DNA of 31,023 nt from Phaeoceros laevis (Eukaryota; Anthocerotophyta; Anthocerotopsida; Notothyladales), in NCBI GenBank assembly GCA_049999765.1, contig JBNGIQ010009380.1:123352-154374 (forward strand). The letters run 5' to 3'. Below the pieces are notes generated by a model that saw only the letters and a program-made list of their open reading frames with translations, ran no database searches and was not told the origin of the DNA. Made by a program: the position numbers and the translations under genes. Positions 1-10,016 of the stretch are shown here, piece after piece. Every line of letters starts with the position of its first letter. Position 1 is the first letter of the stretch.

Positions 1-126
1 GTAAAATGCGGAGTTAGCGGTAACTATGGGCACAAGGTGGGTTAAGAGTCTCAAGACTTGTCTATAGATAGGTACCATGGCGCCGGCCACCAGTGTAAAC
101 TTCCTGCTAGCTTGCAAGCTGCTTCG

Positions 127-208
127 GATGGAGCCAGCTAGCTAGTGCTCATTATAAGTATAAACAAGATGGAGCCAGCTAGCTAGTGCTCATTACAAGT
201 ATAAACAA
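127..208. repeat. 41-bp tandem duplication
   Basis: Two adjacent copies (127-167 and 168-208) begin GATGGAGCCAGCTAGCTAG and end in ATAAACAA; they differ at only about one or two positions. The near identity suggests a recent slippage or unequal-exchange duplication. No coding frame is associated with it. Confidence 0.85.
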
Positions 209-406
209 GTTGTTTCCACAACACATTGATCATTGACATTGATCATTGATCAGCAAACTTGTGCAAGCTTCATTTGATTGAATCTGAGCGAGCCCGAGCC
301 CTTGAGCGGTAGCTAGTTGGTCATCTTCACAAGTACTTTACTTGTTCATCTCTTGAGTCAGAGTCACGATGTGTTACTTGACATCGTGCTGCAGGTGGCT
401 ACTAGT

Positions 407-550
407 ATGAATAAGGTTGTGGTGTTTATGGCATTTCTTGCAGCGTTGCTTTGCAGTGTTTCTTACGGTGCTTCTCACGGTGCACCTTTGCATTCTTTAC
501 ATCTACAATTATGCCCTCACCATGATGGCTTAGAGCAATTAGTTAATTAG
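407..550 (+). CDS. possible small secreted peptide (47 aa) or first exon
   Basis: An ATG at 407 opens a 47-codon frame ending in TAG at 548-550. Residues 1-20 look like a signal peptide: a Lys at position 3, then a hydrophobic core (VVVFMAFLAALLCSV), then small residues (SYGAS) suitable for cleavage near position 20-22. The remaining 25 or so residues are His- and Leu-rich with one Cys and match no family I recognise. It could be a stand-alone peptide, the first exon of a longer gene, or a chance ORF. No downstream exon could be linked to it. There are TATA-like AT tracts (ATTATAAGTATAAAC) upstream inside the 41-bp repeat. The call rests only on the signal-peptide shape. Confidence 0.3.
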   Translation: MNKVVVFMAFLAALLCSVSYGASHGAPLHSLHLQLCPHHDGLEQLVN

Positions 551-986
551 CTAGTTCTGCTGGTACGACAAGGCAGCGTTCCCATGTGTACCTGGCTGAT
601 CCATTTTGACCCGTTGAAGGGCCTGCTGTGCCATCAGGGTTAGGTAGTTATTAATGCCGTAAAACCCGCCTTCGCAGCGACGGCGCCTAACGCCAATAAG
701 TGAGAGATTAGAGATCAGTTAGGTGAAGTCCCGCTCCCGCACGCTACTACACAATCTTTGGCAAATTCCTAACCTAGGCAACGCTGTGGCATTTCGCTAC
801 AGACGTGATTCTTCAATGTTGCAATCCATTTGACAACTTGTTTGATGCACCTTGGCAATTGTGCTAGGCTCACTTCCTATTTCCAGGATTTCATCACTTT
901 GAATTCCTTTGGTTGCGAATGAAGCTTTGATTGTAAACAACCGCTCTTTTTCTTGCTGTTTTTCTGCTGATTGGAAGGATGGTTAA
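551..986. other. intergenic, nothing recognised
   Basis: No ORF with family resemblance and no clear repeat were seen here. Composition is mixed, with C-rich patches near 660-760. Confidence 0.6.
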
Positions 987-1412
987 GTGTGACCAGGCAG
1001 TCAGGCTAGGTTTGCATGAGACCCAGAATACGCTCATACTCAGAACTTGGCCTGCCTAGTCACGCTAAAGACAAGTAACATTTTTGTCGAGTAGCACAGA
1101 GCCCCGCTCTGGACCAGAGAAAAACTCTGGGTCTTTTTTTAGGTACACCTAGACTTCTCCGGGTCCCGGAGCCGGTGACATGTCAACGGCTGGGCTCAGC
1201 CCCCCATCCCAGTACTGATTCGGGGCCGGGTGCTTAATTTTTTTGGCTCGGTCCCTGGCGCATCCGGTGAGCCAAAACCGACACGGACATGTCATTTTCC
1301 CTTGCCCGGGTGCACTTCCGGGTCGCATGTGAATTACCCACCGACCCGGAAGTGCGTCGTGCACTTCCGGGTCTGGGTCTCATGCAAACTCAGCCTCAGG
1401 GTTCAGGTTGAC
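987..1412. mobile_element. MITE-like element with inverted terminal repeats
   Basis: A perfect 18-bp inverted repeat, GTTTGCATGAGACCCAGA at 1010-1027, recurs as its reverse complement at 1372-1389. Similarity continues outward imperfectly (AGGCT next to the core on both sides, GTGT further out), so the arms may be about 40 bp. The interior (about 340 bp) has no transposase frame. It does contain further inverted motifs: GCACTTCCGGGTC at 1312-1324 and 1361-1373, its reverse complement at 1343-1355, and an AGAG...CTCT hairpin near 1115-1129 that reuses the GACCCAGAG motif. This fits a non-autonomous DNA transposon. Target-site duplications were not identified and the outer boundaries are approximate. 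Confidence 0.5.
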
Positions 1413-1533
1413 ACCAGCGATGCTTCACAACCCGACATACCTCTCCACGAGAAAACTGGTTAGATTCGTTACGTTTTTAGCTCTATTTTTCTTTTTACCT
1501 TTACAAGTTTGTAGCTCTACTTTTTAGCCCTAG

Positions 1534-1775
1534 TACTTTGACAAATTCTCACTCTCACAAGTAAACCATGCACTAGCACGCTTAGTCACTTGGCTACGTA
1601 CTTGACAAATACTCACAAGTTGAAAAATGCACTAGCACACTTAGTCACTTGGCCATGTACTTAACAAATACTCACAAGTTGAAAAATGCACTAGCAAACT
1701 TAGTCACTTGGCCAAGTACTTACAAATATTCACAAGTTGAAAAATGCACTAGCACACGTAGTCAATTAGCCGAAT
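1534..1775. repeat. 59-bp tandem repeat, about 4 copies
   Basis: Copies start near 1534, 1599, 1658 and 1717. Each carries TACTT..ACAAAT.CTCACAAG, then ATGCACTAGCA, then TTAGTCACTTGGC. The period is 59 bp for the inner copies; the first is longer (65 bp) and most diverged. Two extra partial motifs lie upstream. This is minisatellite-type DNA with no coding role visible. Confidence 0.9.
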
Positions 1776-2104
1776 ATGCACTATGTCATTCATATGAATA
1801 CAAGAATTCATTAATTTAACTTTATGGGTGTACACTGGTCCTTTAAATTTTCTGTAAACATATTGAAGCCGTGCAAGGCAAGCCAATTCGAACTTGTTCC
1901 CGAAATTAAGAGAATGTTTTGGGAGTGAATGTTGGTTCTCATCAAAGACTTCAACTCCACCACAATTCGTATTCACTAAAACCATAGTATTCTTGTCAAC
2001 AGCACAATAAGCTGTCACCTTTAAGGCAGAATATATATTTTCTTGCTTCCCTAGTGCTACTACACTTATTTCCCACTGAAAGTACCAAGAAAACTACGCG
2101 AGTG

Positions 2105-2530
2105 AAGGGTACATAATACACTTACAGCAGCAAATTTGATTTTCTAGCTCAAGATTTTGAATAGTGGCGCTCCTTGGAAAAATATATGTCATAGATGGAG
2201 ATGCAACGCACATTGTCCAGCTCAAAGCTGTCCAAGCTGACAAGATATGCATTTTTTAGAATTTGTGCAAGATGAAGAAGAGAAGTAAAAAAAAATCAGA
2301 AACATGTGATTCCAAGAAGGCATGATAGAACACACTCATTCCCTCTTGACATCATATTTTACAAGAGTCTAGAAAAATGATTTGCCATGCTTTGGCTTGC
2401 AGACAGAGAAATGCAAAACTAACCGTGGACTGCGAACTTTGGACAGCCGCAACTTGCAGCATACCAACTTATATGCAAAAATAGATGGCATATTCAGGAT
2501 CAGCGCGTCGATGAGAATTTTATAAGCCCA
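2105..2530. repeat. dispersed direct repeat, copy A
   Basis: This block is repeated imperfectly about 570 bp downstream (2678-3100). Shared stretches include TTTGATTTTCTA, CTGTCCAAGCTGACA, AGAATTTGTGCAAG, ATGATAGAACACACT, CATGCTTTGGCT and AGATGGCATATTCA, in the same order. It is AT-rich. On the minus strand both copies keep an aligned open frame ending in a shared PKH.KSFF motif, so the source may have been coding (a degraded transposon or gene fragment). I cannot name the family. Confidence 0.75.
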
Positions 2531-2677
2531 ATACAAAAATGTTCGCACAAAAGCACAAGATTGAGATAGCATTAAAGTTCTAGCATAGGTTGTATTAAAA
2601 CCTCCAAACTTGTTGTCATGTTTTATTTTAGTTTTATTTTCCCTTGATTCCCCATTACTTGCATATATTTTTCCGAG

Positions 2678-3100
2678 TGGAAGTACTAAGAAAGCTCTGA
2701 TATAAGATTTGATTTTCTATCTCACGATTTTGAACAACAAAATTCCTTGGAAAAAATACATGTCACAGAAGAAGATGTAGTGCACGCTCTGCAATTCAAA
2801 ACTGTCCAAGCTGACATGATGTGCATTTCTAGAATTTGTGCAAGGTAAAGAAGAGAATTAAACAAAATTAGAAACACGTGATTTCTAGAGGGTATGATAG
2901 AACACACTTCCAAGGGTAGAGGTCATATTTTACAAGATCTAAGAAAAAGGATTTAACATGCTTTGGCTCGCAGATAGACAAATGCAGGACTGATATTGGA
3001 TTGCAAACTTTGAACTGCCACAACTTGTAGCACACCAACTCATATACAAAATCAGATGGCATATTCATGCTCTGCTCATCAATAAGTTTTTTATAGTACC
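2678..3100. repeat. dispersed direct repeat, copy B
   Basis: Second copy of the block at 2105-2530, diverged by many substitutions and small indels. The minus-strand frame at 2868-3068 corresponds to that at 2369-2572 of copy A over about 40 residues. Divergence is clearly greater than in the 41-bp and 143-bp tandem repeats of this window, suggesting an older duplication. Confidence 0.75.
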
Positions 3101-3287
3101 ATGTTGTGAAAGCTTGGACAAGACATTAAGTTTATGATGTAAAGGATAGGAATAGAAGTGAACTTTGGGATTAGAAGTGTTTACTCACTTTTGAATGTTC
3201 GTGCACACACTCTTTGATACTTTTAAGGACTAGTTTGAGATACAAAGTAACAATATGGTAGGCATAAAAACGTTAGAACTGGTGTCT

Positions 3288-3331
3288 AGAATGTAGAGGT
3301 AAACCGTTTAGAATGTAGAGGTAAAACGTTA
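3288..3331. repeat. 22-bp tandem repeat, two copies
   Basis: TAGAATGTAGAGGTAAA followed by C/ACGTT occurs twice in a row, and a weaker third unit (ATAAAATATAGACTAAAATGTT) follows. Confidence 0.65.
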
Positions 3332-3404
3332 TAAAATATAGACTAAAATGTTTACAAATAAAAGAAGTAAAGATGTAAAGAAAACAGGAGCTAATATGAG
3401 TTAC

Positions 3405-3438
3405 GACCCACAGCCGGTCATGAAACCGGTTGTGGGTC
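3405..3438. other. 14-bp stem hairpin
   Basis: GACCCACAGCCGGT at 3405-3418 pairs with ACCGGTTGTGGGTC at 3425-3438 across a 6-nt loop, with one G-T pair. It stands alone in AT-rich intergenic DNA. It could be a transposon subterminal palindrome or a relic; no terminator or RNA-gene role can be assigned. Confidence 0.6.
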
Positions 3439-4157
3439 CTAACTCTCCCAATGAATCAAAAATCTGTTTTCCAAAATGCCACAACCCAGAAAGCTCTTCA
3501 AGCATTTGTACCAAGTGATCATCCCTATGGGAGGGCCTCTGGACCAACTGGACCATAAGCATGCAAAATAAAGCTTTCTCTTCTTCCTCTTATTGGTCAA
3601 CAACTTTATACATCAATTGTCATCATGCTAGCTAGTCCTCAAGACAACCAGGATATAGGGAGCTACAATTTTAGGTGATGCAATTGCAAAAAGCACATCA
3701 TCATGACTGATTTTTAATAGCAAGCAGGAGACTGTAGTCATGAATGAATGAAGGAACGAACGAATTCCCCGACGGATTCCTTGCAAAAATACTTGCTCCA
3801 GAATCCACGTGTCGTCACAGAATCCACAGCCTATTGGCAGCATGCACCGGAAAATCATTGCACTCCATGATGTATTCATGCATCCCATGAGGATGTGTGC
3901 TCACTCACAAAGTGTACTGGATAGCCTACGAAATCCTCGTCTAGTCCCAACTCCTAGGCCGTCTGTTTGCAACTGGAGCTGGATTTTCGCAGATTCTGGA
4001 GATCGGGGTTCTTGATCCATGCTTCCAAGCGCCGCAAACAGAAACCTCCTGCTGCCTCTGCAATCGTCGTGAACCTGGACGGACGACTCAAGTCACAAGT
4101 TGTTCTTCTGTACGAGTCTCTGCAGGTGCACCGATTTTTGCCGCCTTCCAATTCCAT
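3439..4157. other. upstream region of quinone oxidoreductase
   Basis: No gene recognised. A CCAAT element in reverse orientation (CTATTGGC, near 3831) lies about 325 bp before the oxidoreductase ATG. No convincing TATA box was seen close to the start. The last 150 bp are moderately pyrimidine-rich and probably form the 5' leader. Confidence 0.4.
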
Positions 4158-5776
4158 ATGGCTTCTGCCACATATAAAGCTGTAGTATGCAGGAAGCTGG
4201 GCGATCCTACAGCGCCCTTCTCAGATTCCTCCGCCTTGCACATTACCCAGCTGCCCAGCCCCCCGCTCCCTTCTCCCACTGCCGTTAGGGTTGCTGTCAG
4301 AGCTGCCAGTGTCAACTTCGCCAACGTGCTTGTGGTTCAGGGACAGTATCAGGAGAAACCCCCTTTGCCTTTCGTCCCTGGCAGTGATTTTTCGGGCATT
4401 GTCTTGGAAGTTGGCTCCGCTGTGACCGATATCAGAGTCGGGGACCCGGTATGCGGCCTTGCAGACGTGGGTGCCTACGCGGAACAAGTTGTGGTGGACC
4501 AGCAGCGGATGTAAGCCACTCGGATCTGGTGTCCCAAGTTTTTTCTCGTCTCACATGCATGTGTGCTTGGGCCCTGTTTAACCTGGGGTTCCTCATCTCA
4601 CAGATTCCGTCTTCCGTCCAAAGTGGATCTTATATCTGCTGCAGGGCTTCCGGTTGCCTTTGGTACTTCTCATGTGGGTTTGATCCATAGGGCCCATCTT
4701 CGTGCCGGCCAGGTTAGATGGCTGCCCCAACTTTTTCTTTCTTCTTGCTTTGCCTCGTTACCTCGTTGTGCACAAGCTACAACTGACCTGGGTAGCAGGA
4801 TACTGTTTCATCATACCATCACCTCTTCACACATTTTCTTCAAGTGGCACTCACTTTTGTGTGATAGAGCAGGTGCTACTTGTTCTGGGGGCTGCGGGTG
4901 GGGTTGGCCTCTCAGCTGTGCAAATAGGGAAAGTTGCAGGAGCTACCGTCATTGCTGTTGCAAGGTCACACCTCAAAAAATACCTCACTGCCAATCTGGT
5001 CCAAGGGCTTCGCATATTGTTTCTAGAGGAACGTGTGGTTGAGATTTAGCAGCCTCAACTTTTTCTTCTTCCATGGGCTCAGGGGAACTGAGAAGGCAGA
5101 GCTGTTGAAGTCAGTTGGTGCGGATCTTGTGGTTGATCCAAGCCAGGGTAACCTGCTCGAGCCCATCAAAGGATTCTTAAAATCCAAAACACTACGAGGT
5201 GTGGATGTTCTCTATGATCCTGTGGGCGGAAAGCTGTTCGAAGAGAGCCTGAAGCTGTTGAATTGGAGTGCCCAAGTTGTCATTGTGGGTTTCGCAAGTG
5301 GCGACATACCTTCTATTCCAGCTAATATTGCTCTTGTGAAGGTGACGACGCGCTGTCTGTTGGCTTTCAGCATCTCTTCCTTTCTTTTATTCAACGTTGC
5401 CCTCATCTTGTTCAGCCGTTATGATTTTTGTGTTATTCAGAATTGGACAATTCATGGACTGTATTGGGGCAGTCACTTTCAACACAGGCCTGAGGTTGTG
5501 CGCAACTCCATGCAACAGCTGGTCTCATGGCTTGAAAAGGGACTGATTCACATACATTTGTCCCACAAATTTCCTGCTTCCGAGGTTTCTCCTCGTTCTC
5601 AACTCTCCCTTATGTTTCTTGTTCAATATCTTGGCAGAATTGACGAGTGGTATGGTTTCTCATGACAGGCCAACTTGGCATTCGCTGCAATGCAGCAAAG
5701 GCAAGTCCTGGGAAAGGTAGTAGTCACATTCGAAGGGAATCATGAAGTGGCAAAACCTCAGTTGTCTAAGCTCTAA
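4158..5776 (+). CDS. zeta-crystallin-type NADPH:quinone oxidoreductase
   Basis: Six exons join in frame: 4158-4510, 4604-4712, 4873-4964, 5083-5341, 5441-5584 and 5669-5776, giving 354 aa. All introns are GT-AG. The N-terminal third is the GroES-like fold (YKAVVCRKLG, then FVPGSDFSGIVLEVG). Residues about 155-185 carry the Rossmann dinucleotide-binding loop LGAAGGVG. Near the C-terminus is the family motif GLYWGSHFQHRP. The zinc ligands of classical alcohol dehydrogenases are absent, as expected for the quinone oxidoreductase branch of the MDR superfamily. Family members reduce quinones or related carbonyls with NADPH; the substrate here is unknown. No targeting peptide is obvious, so it is probably cytosolic or peroxisomal. 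Length matches plant relatives (about 350 aa). It is convergent with the Yippee gene downstream. Confidence 0.93.
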
Positions 5777-6356
5777 GAAACCACAAACTGGTTGGATAGA
5801 GACTGGAGTTTCAAATTACCAAGGAAAGTTCCTTGTTGGAAGATTTGTTGCTGCTTAGCTTGGGTTTGGTGATTCGGTGTACATTCTCCCTGCTGCATCG
5901 AAGTTTGACAAGTAGAGTACAGAGCTGCATGGGTGACTGAGTCGCTGCTTTCTAGCTCTTACGTCCAATTGAGAGAACCCAAAACAGAGGAAATGAGAGC
6001 AACCAATTTGCTGCCAATAATACAAAATAAATGCTTTACATGTGCATATCTGATTCCAGGCTACCGTGGGAGCACATATGCCTCAAACCAAGCGCCCATG
6101 TGTTCGAGAGGGTTAGTACCTATAGCCTAGTTTATGTACACCCGGGCACTGGAGCATAGCAGCTCACCTGGTTTGTCAAGCTGCTTGCTTCCTGTACAAG
6201 GTCGTCTGCAAGGGGTTGAATCCGCAGCAAGCCCTTAGTGGTTGTCTAATAAATACAAAACACAAATTACACATCCCTGCTCCAGCTACCATGCTGTGCA
6301 CCAGTGTGCAAGACTGTTGTCCATCCCATATGTACAGATAGCCGCCAGTTTTCCCT
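5777..6356. other. shared 3' region of convergent genes
   Basis: This is the 580 bp between the stops of the oxidoreductase (+) and Yippee (-) genes. Plus-strand AATAAA signals at 6026-6031 and 6248-6253 are candidate polyadenylation signals for the oxidoreductase; the second lies about 100 bp from the Yippee stop, so the two transcripts may overlap. No coding sequence recognised. Confidence 0.5.
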
Positions 6357-7202
6357 TCACCAGTTATCTTTCATAACTTTGGCCTTCTCCAGAATGTACT
6401 TACCCTCCTTGTACTTCTGAGAATCCTCGTATGCTTTCTCATACTTCCAGCCAAGAGGTTCTTCGCAATCCATGCAGAATATGTCAGCAACAGTGTGCAG
6501 GCCCGTGATGAGATGGCGATCTTCCTTTTGTCCTATTCTCACATTCACAACAGTAGCGAAAAGAAAAGCTCTTCCATTTCGCCCCTGAAACGAACTGCAC
6601 TCGTGTGAGCAACTCTTACTGGTATTTAGCTGATCATCCGACAACCACAATAGAAGCAAGCATGCAAAATCAACAGCCTCCGTTGCTGGCAGAATTCGCA
6701 GACAGGACCTCAGACAACTAATACCAGACTAGTCGAGCAAGTTCAGAGACAGTAACAACCAATTCGAGGAGTCCCCACAAAGACATATACCTTATACAGG
6801 CTTCGCAAACAGCAATTCATGCCTACAAGGACGCTAATTCATTCTCCGGCAGACGGAAACACCACCACAAACACCAGCAAGTGAGCGGAAGATGCGTCAA
6901 CTGCATAACTTGAAAAGACTCCGGTCAGAAACCAAATTACACGAGGCAAGGGATCTCAGAAGGAAGCCGAGGCCACGAATTGGGCTTGTAGAAAGCCAAA
7001 TTGGTGCGACTGCGCGGACCCCGGACCGGGAAACAGCTGCTGCTGCTGCAATTTCCAAATTCAATGGGCCACCTGTGCAATTGAAGGAGAGCGGAACCTG
7101 AAAGGCCTTGGAGATGCAGTCGTCGTGGTCCGCTATATGGCAGCGGCAGTTGCAGCAGCAATAAATACGAGGGCCGGGCAAGAATTGTCGACCCGGGTCC
7201 AT
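6357..7202 (-). CDS. Yippee family zinc-binding protein
   Basis: Two exons on the minus strand, 7202-7098 and 6584-6357, joined across a 513-nt GT-AG intron at a codon boundary, give 110 aa. The first exon supplies [22 protein letters not shown] and the second [33 protein letters not shown] and SQKYKEGK. These are the hallmarks of the Yippee/Mis18/cereblon-type zinc fold, with two CxxC pairs as metal ligands (CNCRC region and CMDC). Length fits the family (about 100-130 aa). The ATG at 7202 is the only in-frame ATG before the conserved core. Yippee proteins are nuclear or cytoplasmic and linked to cell division and ubiquitin-ligase scaffolds in animals; the plant role is poorly known. Confidence 0.92.
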
Positions 7203-7351
7203 GCGTGATGTGTTCCAATGGCGGGGCGAGTTGGACAGACGCTTGCAAGTGACGGACGAGGCCAAACGAGGAGCAGGCGGAGGAGCAGGCCGGCAGGTAG
7301 GCAGGGCAGCAACAGGCCTCCTTGGCAGCACGCTCACTCCTCATCAGCTAG

Positions 7352-7362
7352 TTTTAGGGTTG
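7352..7362 (-). promoter_or_regulatory. telo-box-like element upstream of Yippee gene
   Basis: On the minus strand the sequence reads CAACCCTAAAA, about 150 bp before the Yippee ATG. AACCCTAA-type telo boxes are known in plant promoters and leaders of growth-related genes. A single copy can occur by chance. Confidence 0.35.
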
Positions 7363-7818
7363 TACTAGCCGGTGGTGCCGGGTAGAGGCGATGGTTGCCG
7401 CTCATCATCATCCGGATTCCAAACTCAACTGGAGTGTCAAGGTCGTCTTGCACAAAAAAACCAACACCTGTGCCTGCGCCGTTGGTTCGCAATTGCCATG
7501 AGCTGGACGGTGCCCTCGTATACACATTGCCTATTTTAGCGTGACAGCCCCCCCGCTTCTAGGCATGTTCACACTCTTGGTAAATGAACAACGTGTGAGA
7601 CGTGATGGCCCGAAATGTTTACCTGCAACGTACTGGGCCCAGCCAGACCTTCTGTGAGTGGTCGGGACATCAGGGTGGCGCGTCACGCCATTGCCTGACA
7701 CTTGTCTTTTTCCTGCGCCTCTACATTGATTCCTACGGTTACCGCTGGATCCGCGGCGCACTACATCTCTCCGTCCGTCATGACGCGACATAGCTTTCAT
7801 TTAGCACCGACAATCTTA

Positions 7819-7892
7819 TCGCCTCATATCCCTGCGGCTTCGGCTTATCAGATTGTCGCCTCATATCCCTGCGGCCTCGGCTTATCATATCC
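7819..7892. repeat. 37-bp tandem duplication
   Basis: TCGCCTCATATCCCTGCGGC starts both copies (7819-7855 and 7856-7892), which differ at only a few positions. Intergenic. Confidence 0.9.
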
Positions 7893-9002
7893 ATTATAGG
7901 GAAGAGGGAGCCCCCCTTCGAAGACCTTTTACGTGCAAAAGTGAAATTTTCCTCACATGCAAGCAAGGAATCCTCCCGGGATAATAGTTAGACTAGTCTA
8001 AGCTAGCCTACTAGCTAGAATAAGAAGAAGAAGAAGATGATGATTGATTCACTAGAGTGCTGAGCTGGGTAAGGAGGCACGCCCAAAAGGGTTAGTGGGC
8101 CTAAGTCGAATTTAATACTATATTATTCTTGTTATTTTAGTTCCCTATCTAATATGTCTTAGGTGTAGGAATCGGCCATTCATTGAAATGGATCCCCGAT
8201 TCATATGTAAATTACTGCACACAGTAAGTAGGAATCGTAAGGTAGGTTTCATTATATACGGTGGAAAAAAATCAAAATATTGTATTTATACGGTTTGATT
8301 TCGACCCTTAGCATATGCCTTTCGCGCGCGGATGCAATTTCAATTTGACGTCACGTATGTAACATTCCCACTTACGTATTTTACGCTTCAGCAACTAAGT
8401 AATATGTGCACAACTATCCATACAAAAATAATGCAATCTAGAAATAAAATATTTGGTACCGAATGCTTGTCTATAGTCCAAGCTTGGTCTCTTGGATGTT
8501 GTTCAAAAAAGTTCTTAAAAATAGCTTCTAGAAACAAGTAGTAGTATGTCACGTTTTAAAGAAATAATTTGCATTTAAAGGAAAACAAGAGAGACGCATG
8601 GCATTGTCCAAATGATAACTTGAAAAGTTGAGTCGATAGAGAGCTTATATCTTTAAGTTTAATATTTAAATATATGTTGACGATACGATTTAGAGTTTAG
8701 GAGTGTGTTGTTGGGAAAGAAGAGCAAAATTCGAGAGAACACAAAATTGGATAGAAATTTTAATTTTACTATGAAATTAAAAAAAACGAAGAAAGTTCAA
8801 GAAATATATGTAAATATGAAAATTTTGAAATTAATGTATATATACAGATTCAATTACGACATAGAATGAAGTCGATGTAGTAAAGGTCATTGGATAAATT
8901 GTTGGATATATGATTGGGGTCTTGGAGTTCACCCTCCCACGAGGTATGATGAACCGGGAACATCATGATAACAACCTAAGTTTCCGATGTTGATCGTAGA
9001 GA
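7893..9002. other. AT-rich intergenic DNA
   Basis: Strongly AT-rich, with a short AAG microsatellite at 8022-8036 and many stops in all frames. No recognisable gene, LTR pair or primer-binding site. The abrupt compositional shift from the GC-rich flanks suggests decayed mobile DNA, but no family is identifiable. Confidence 0.5.
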
Positions 9003-9289
9003 ACGTTTGGTGCACATGGTGTAGATAAGGTTTATCTCCCATAATTGTAACCTCAAGAGCATTTTGCTCTTCATATGAACCAAACCGCAAGAAAGAAAGC
9101 ATTACTTATGATTTCATTATGCTTGTTATTGAAGAACCCAAACAAACGTTTGGTGCACATGGTGTAGGTAAGGTTTATGTCCCATAATTGAAACCTCAAG
9201 AGCATTTGGCTCTTCATATTCATTTGGCTCTTCAAGAAAGAAAGCATTACTTGTGATTTCATTACGCTTGTTATTGACGAACCCAAACA
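9003..9289. repeat. 143-bp tandem duplication
   Basis: Copy 1 (9003-9145) and copy 2 (9146-9289) both begin ACGTTTGGTGCACATGGTGT and run through CAAGAGCATTT.GCTCTTCAT, AAGAAAGAAAGCATTACTT and CGCTTGTTATTGA-like ends. They differ by scattered substitutions and a small internal shuffle around CATTTGGCTCTTCA. Each copy holds a small hairpin (AGAGCATTTTGCTCT in copy 1). It creates a spurious minus-strand ORF. Confidence 0.9.
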
Positions 9290-10016
9290 AGACATCTTCA
9301 AAATGGGAGGATGGAAGATGGACTTATAGCTTTGCTGATTCGGAAGGAATAATTGTAGCAAATTTGAGAGGACTGACATACCTTGATCGTGGCATATTGG
9401 CCTTGGCCGTCAACCCGGGCATATCTTTCCTCACAAGGAGACTTGCAGCCTCATATGCCAGCAACAAACACCCATCAACAAAGGCTCCTGTTTTCTAACT
9501 CCAATCAACAAAAGGCTCTTATTTTCTATGTGGTCACACTTCGCATACAGAGTTTAAAGTTTGATGGATGAATGAATGAATTGAAGTAGACGAACCTTCC
9601 GTCAATCCGGCCAAAAAGCAGCAGATGTTAGCATGATGCGTCCATCACAGGTCAAGTGGAGTAAATTACCATTACCATTAGGGCATGTGAGAGCTGGTGA
9701 GCTATATCCATGGTAGCAACTTAGCAAGAGCTCTCGTAAAAAGAAAGTATTTTTTAAAGTCTGTCTGATCCAGACTGCTTCGGCCGCCACCCTCCCCCTC
9801 GCACCCAAGCTGCCCTCTGGCCTGCCCCCGCCAGGCCGCGGGCCAGCTCGCGCCGCCCCTAACCCCGTCAGACCTGCCCGTCCAGTCTTATCTCCTTGCC
9901 CTGCCTCGACACCTCAACGACCGGCACCGCTCATCTGCTGACCTCTGCATTGCAGTCGGGAGTTGGACTCCGCTGTCCAGGGTTTAGTCAACGCCCTCCG
10001 CCCCTTTGGAGGAAAG
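9290..10016. other. promoter and leader of MRF-like gene
   Basis: The distal half is AT-rich. From about 9770 it turns strongly C/pyrimidine-rich (CCACCCTCCCCCTCGCACCC), typical of a plant 5' leader. The coding frame is open upstream to about 9963, but no in-frame ATG precedes 10017. Confidence 0.5.

Noticed and set aside
1230-1463. ORFs on both strands at 1149-1463
   Set aside because: They lie within the inverted-repeat element and result from its GC-rich palindromes.
4563-5042. 159-codon plus ORF through the oxidoreductase gene
   Set aside because: It contains exon 2 in the right frame but then reads through an intron; the spliced model explains the locus fully.
7893-9002. LTR-retrotransposon remnant
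   Set aside because: AT-rich and repeat-like, but no paired LTRs, primer-binding site or polyprotein motif could be found.
9071-9379. 102-codon minus ORF
   Set aside because: Created by the 143-bp tandem duplication; the repeated peptide is just the duplicated DNA.
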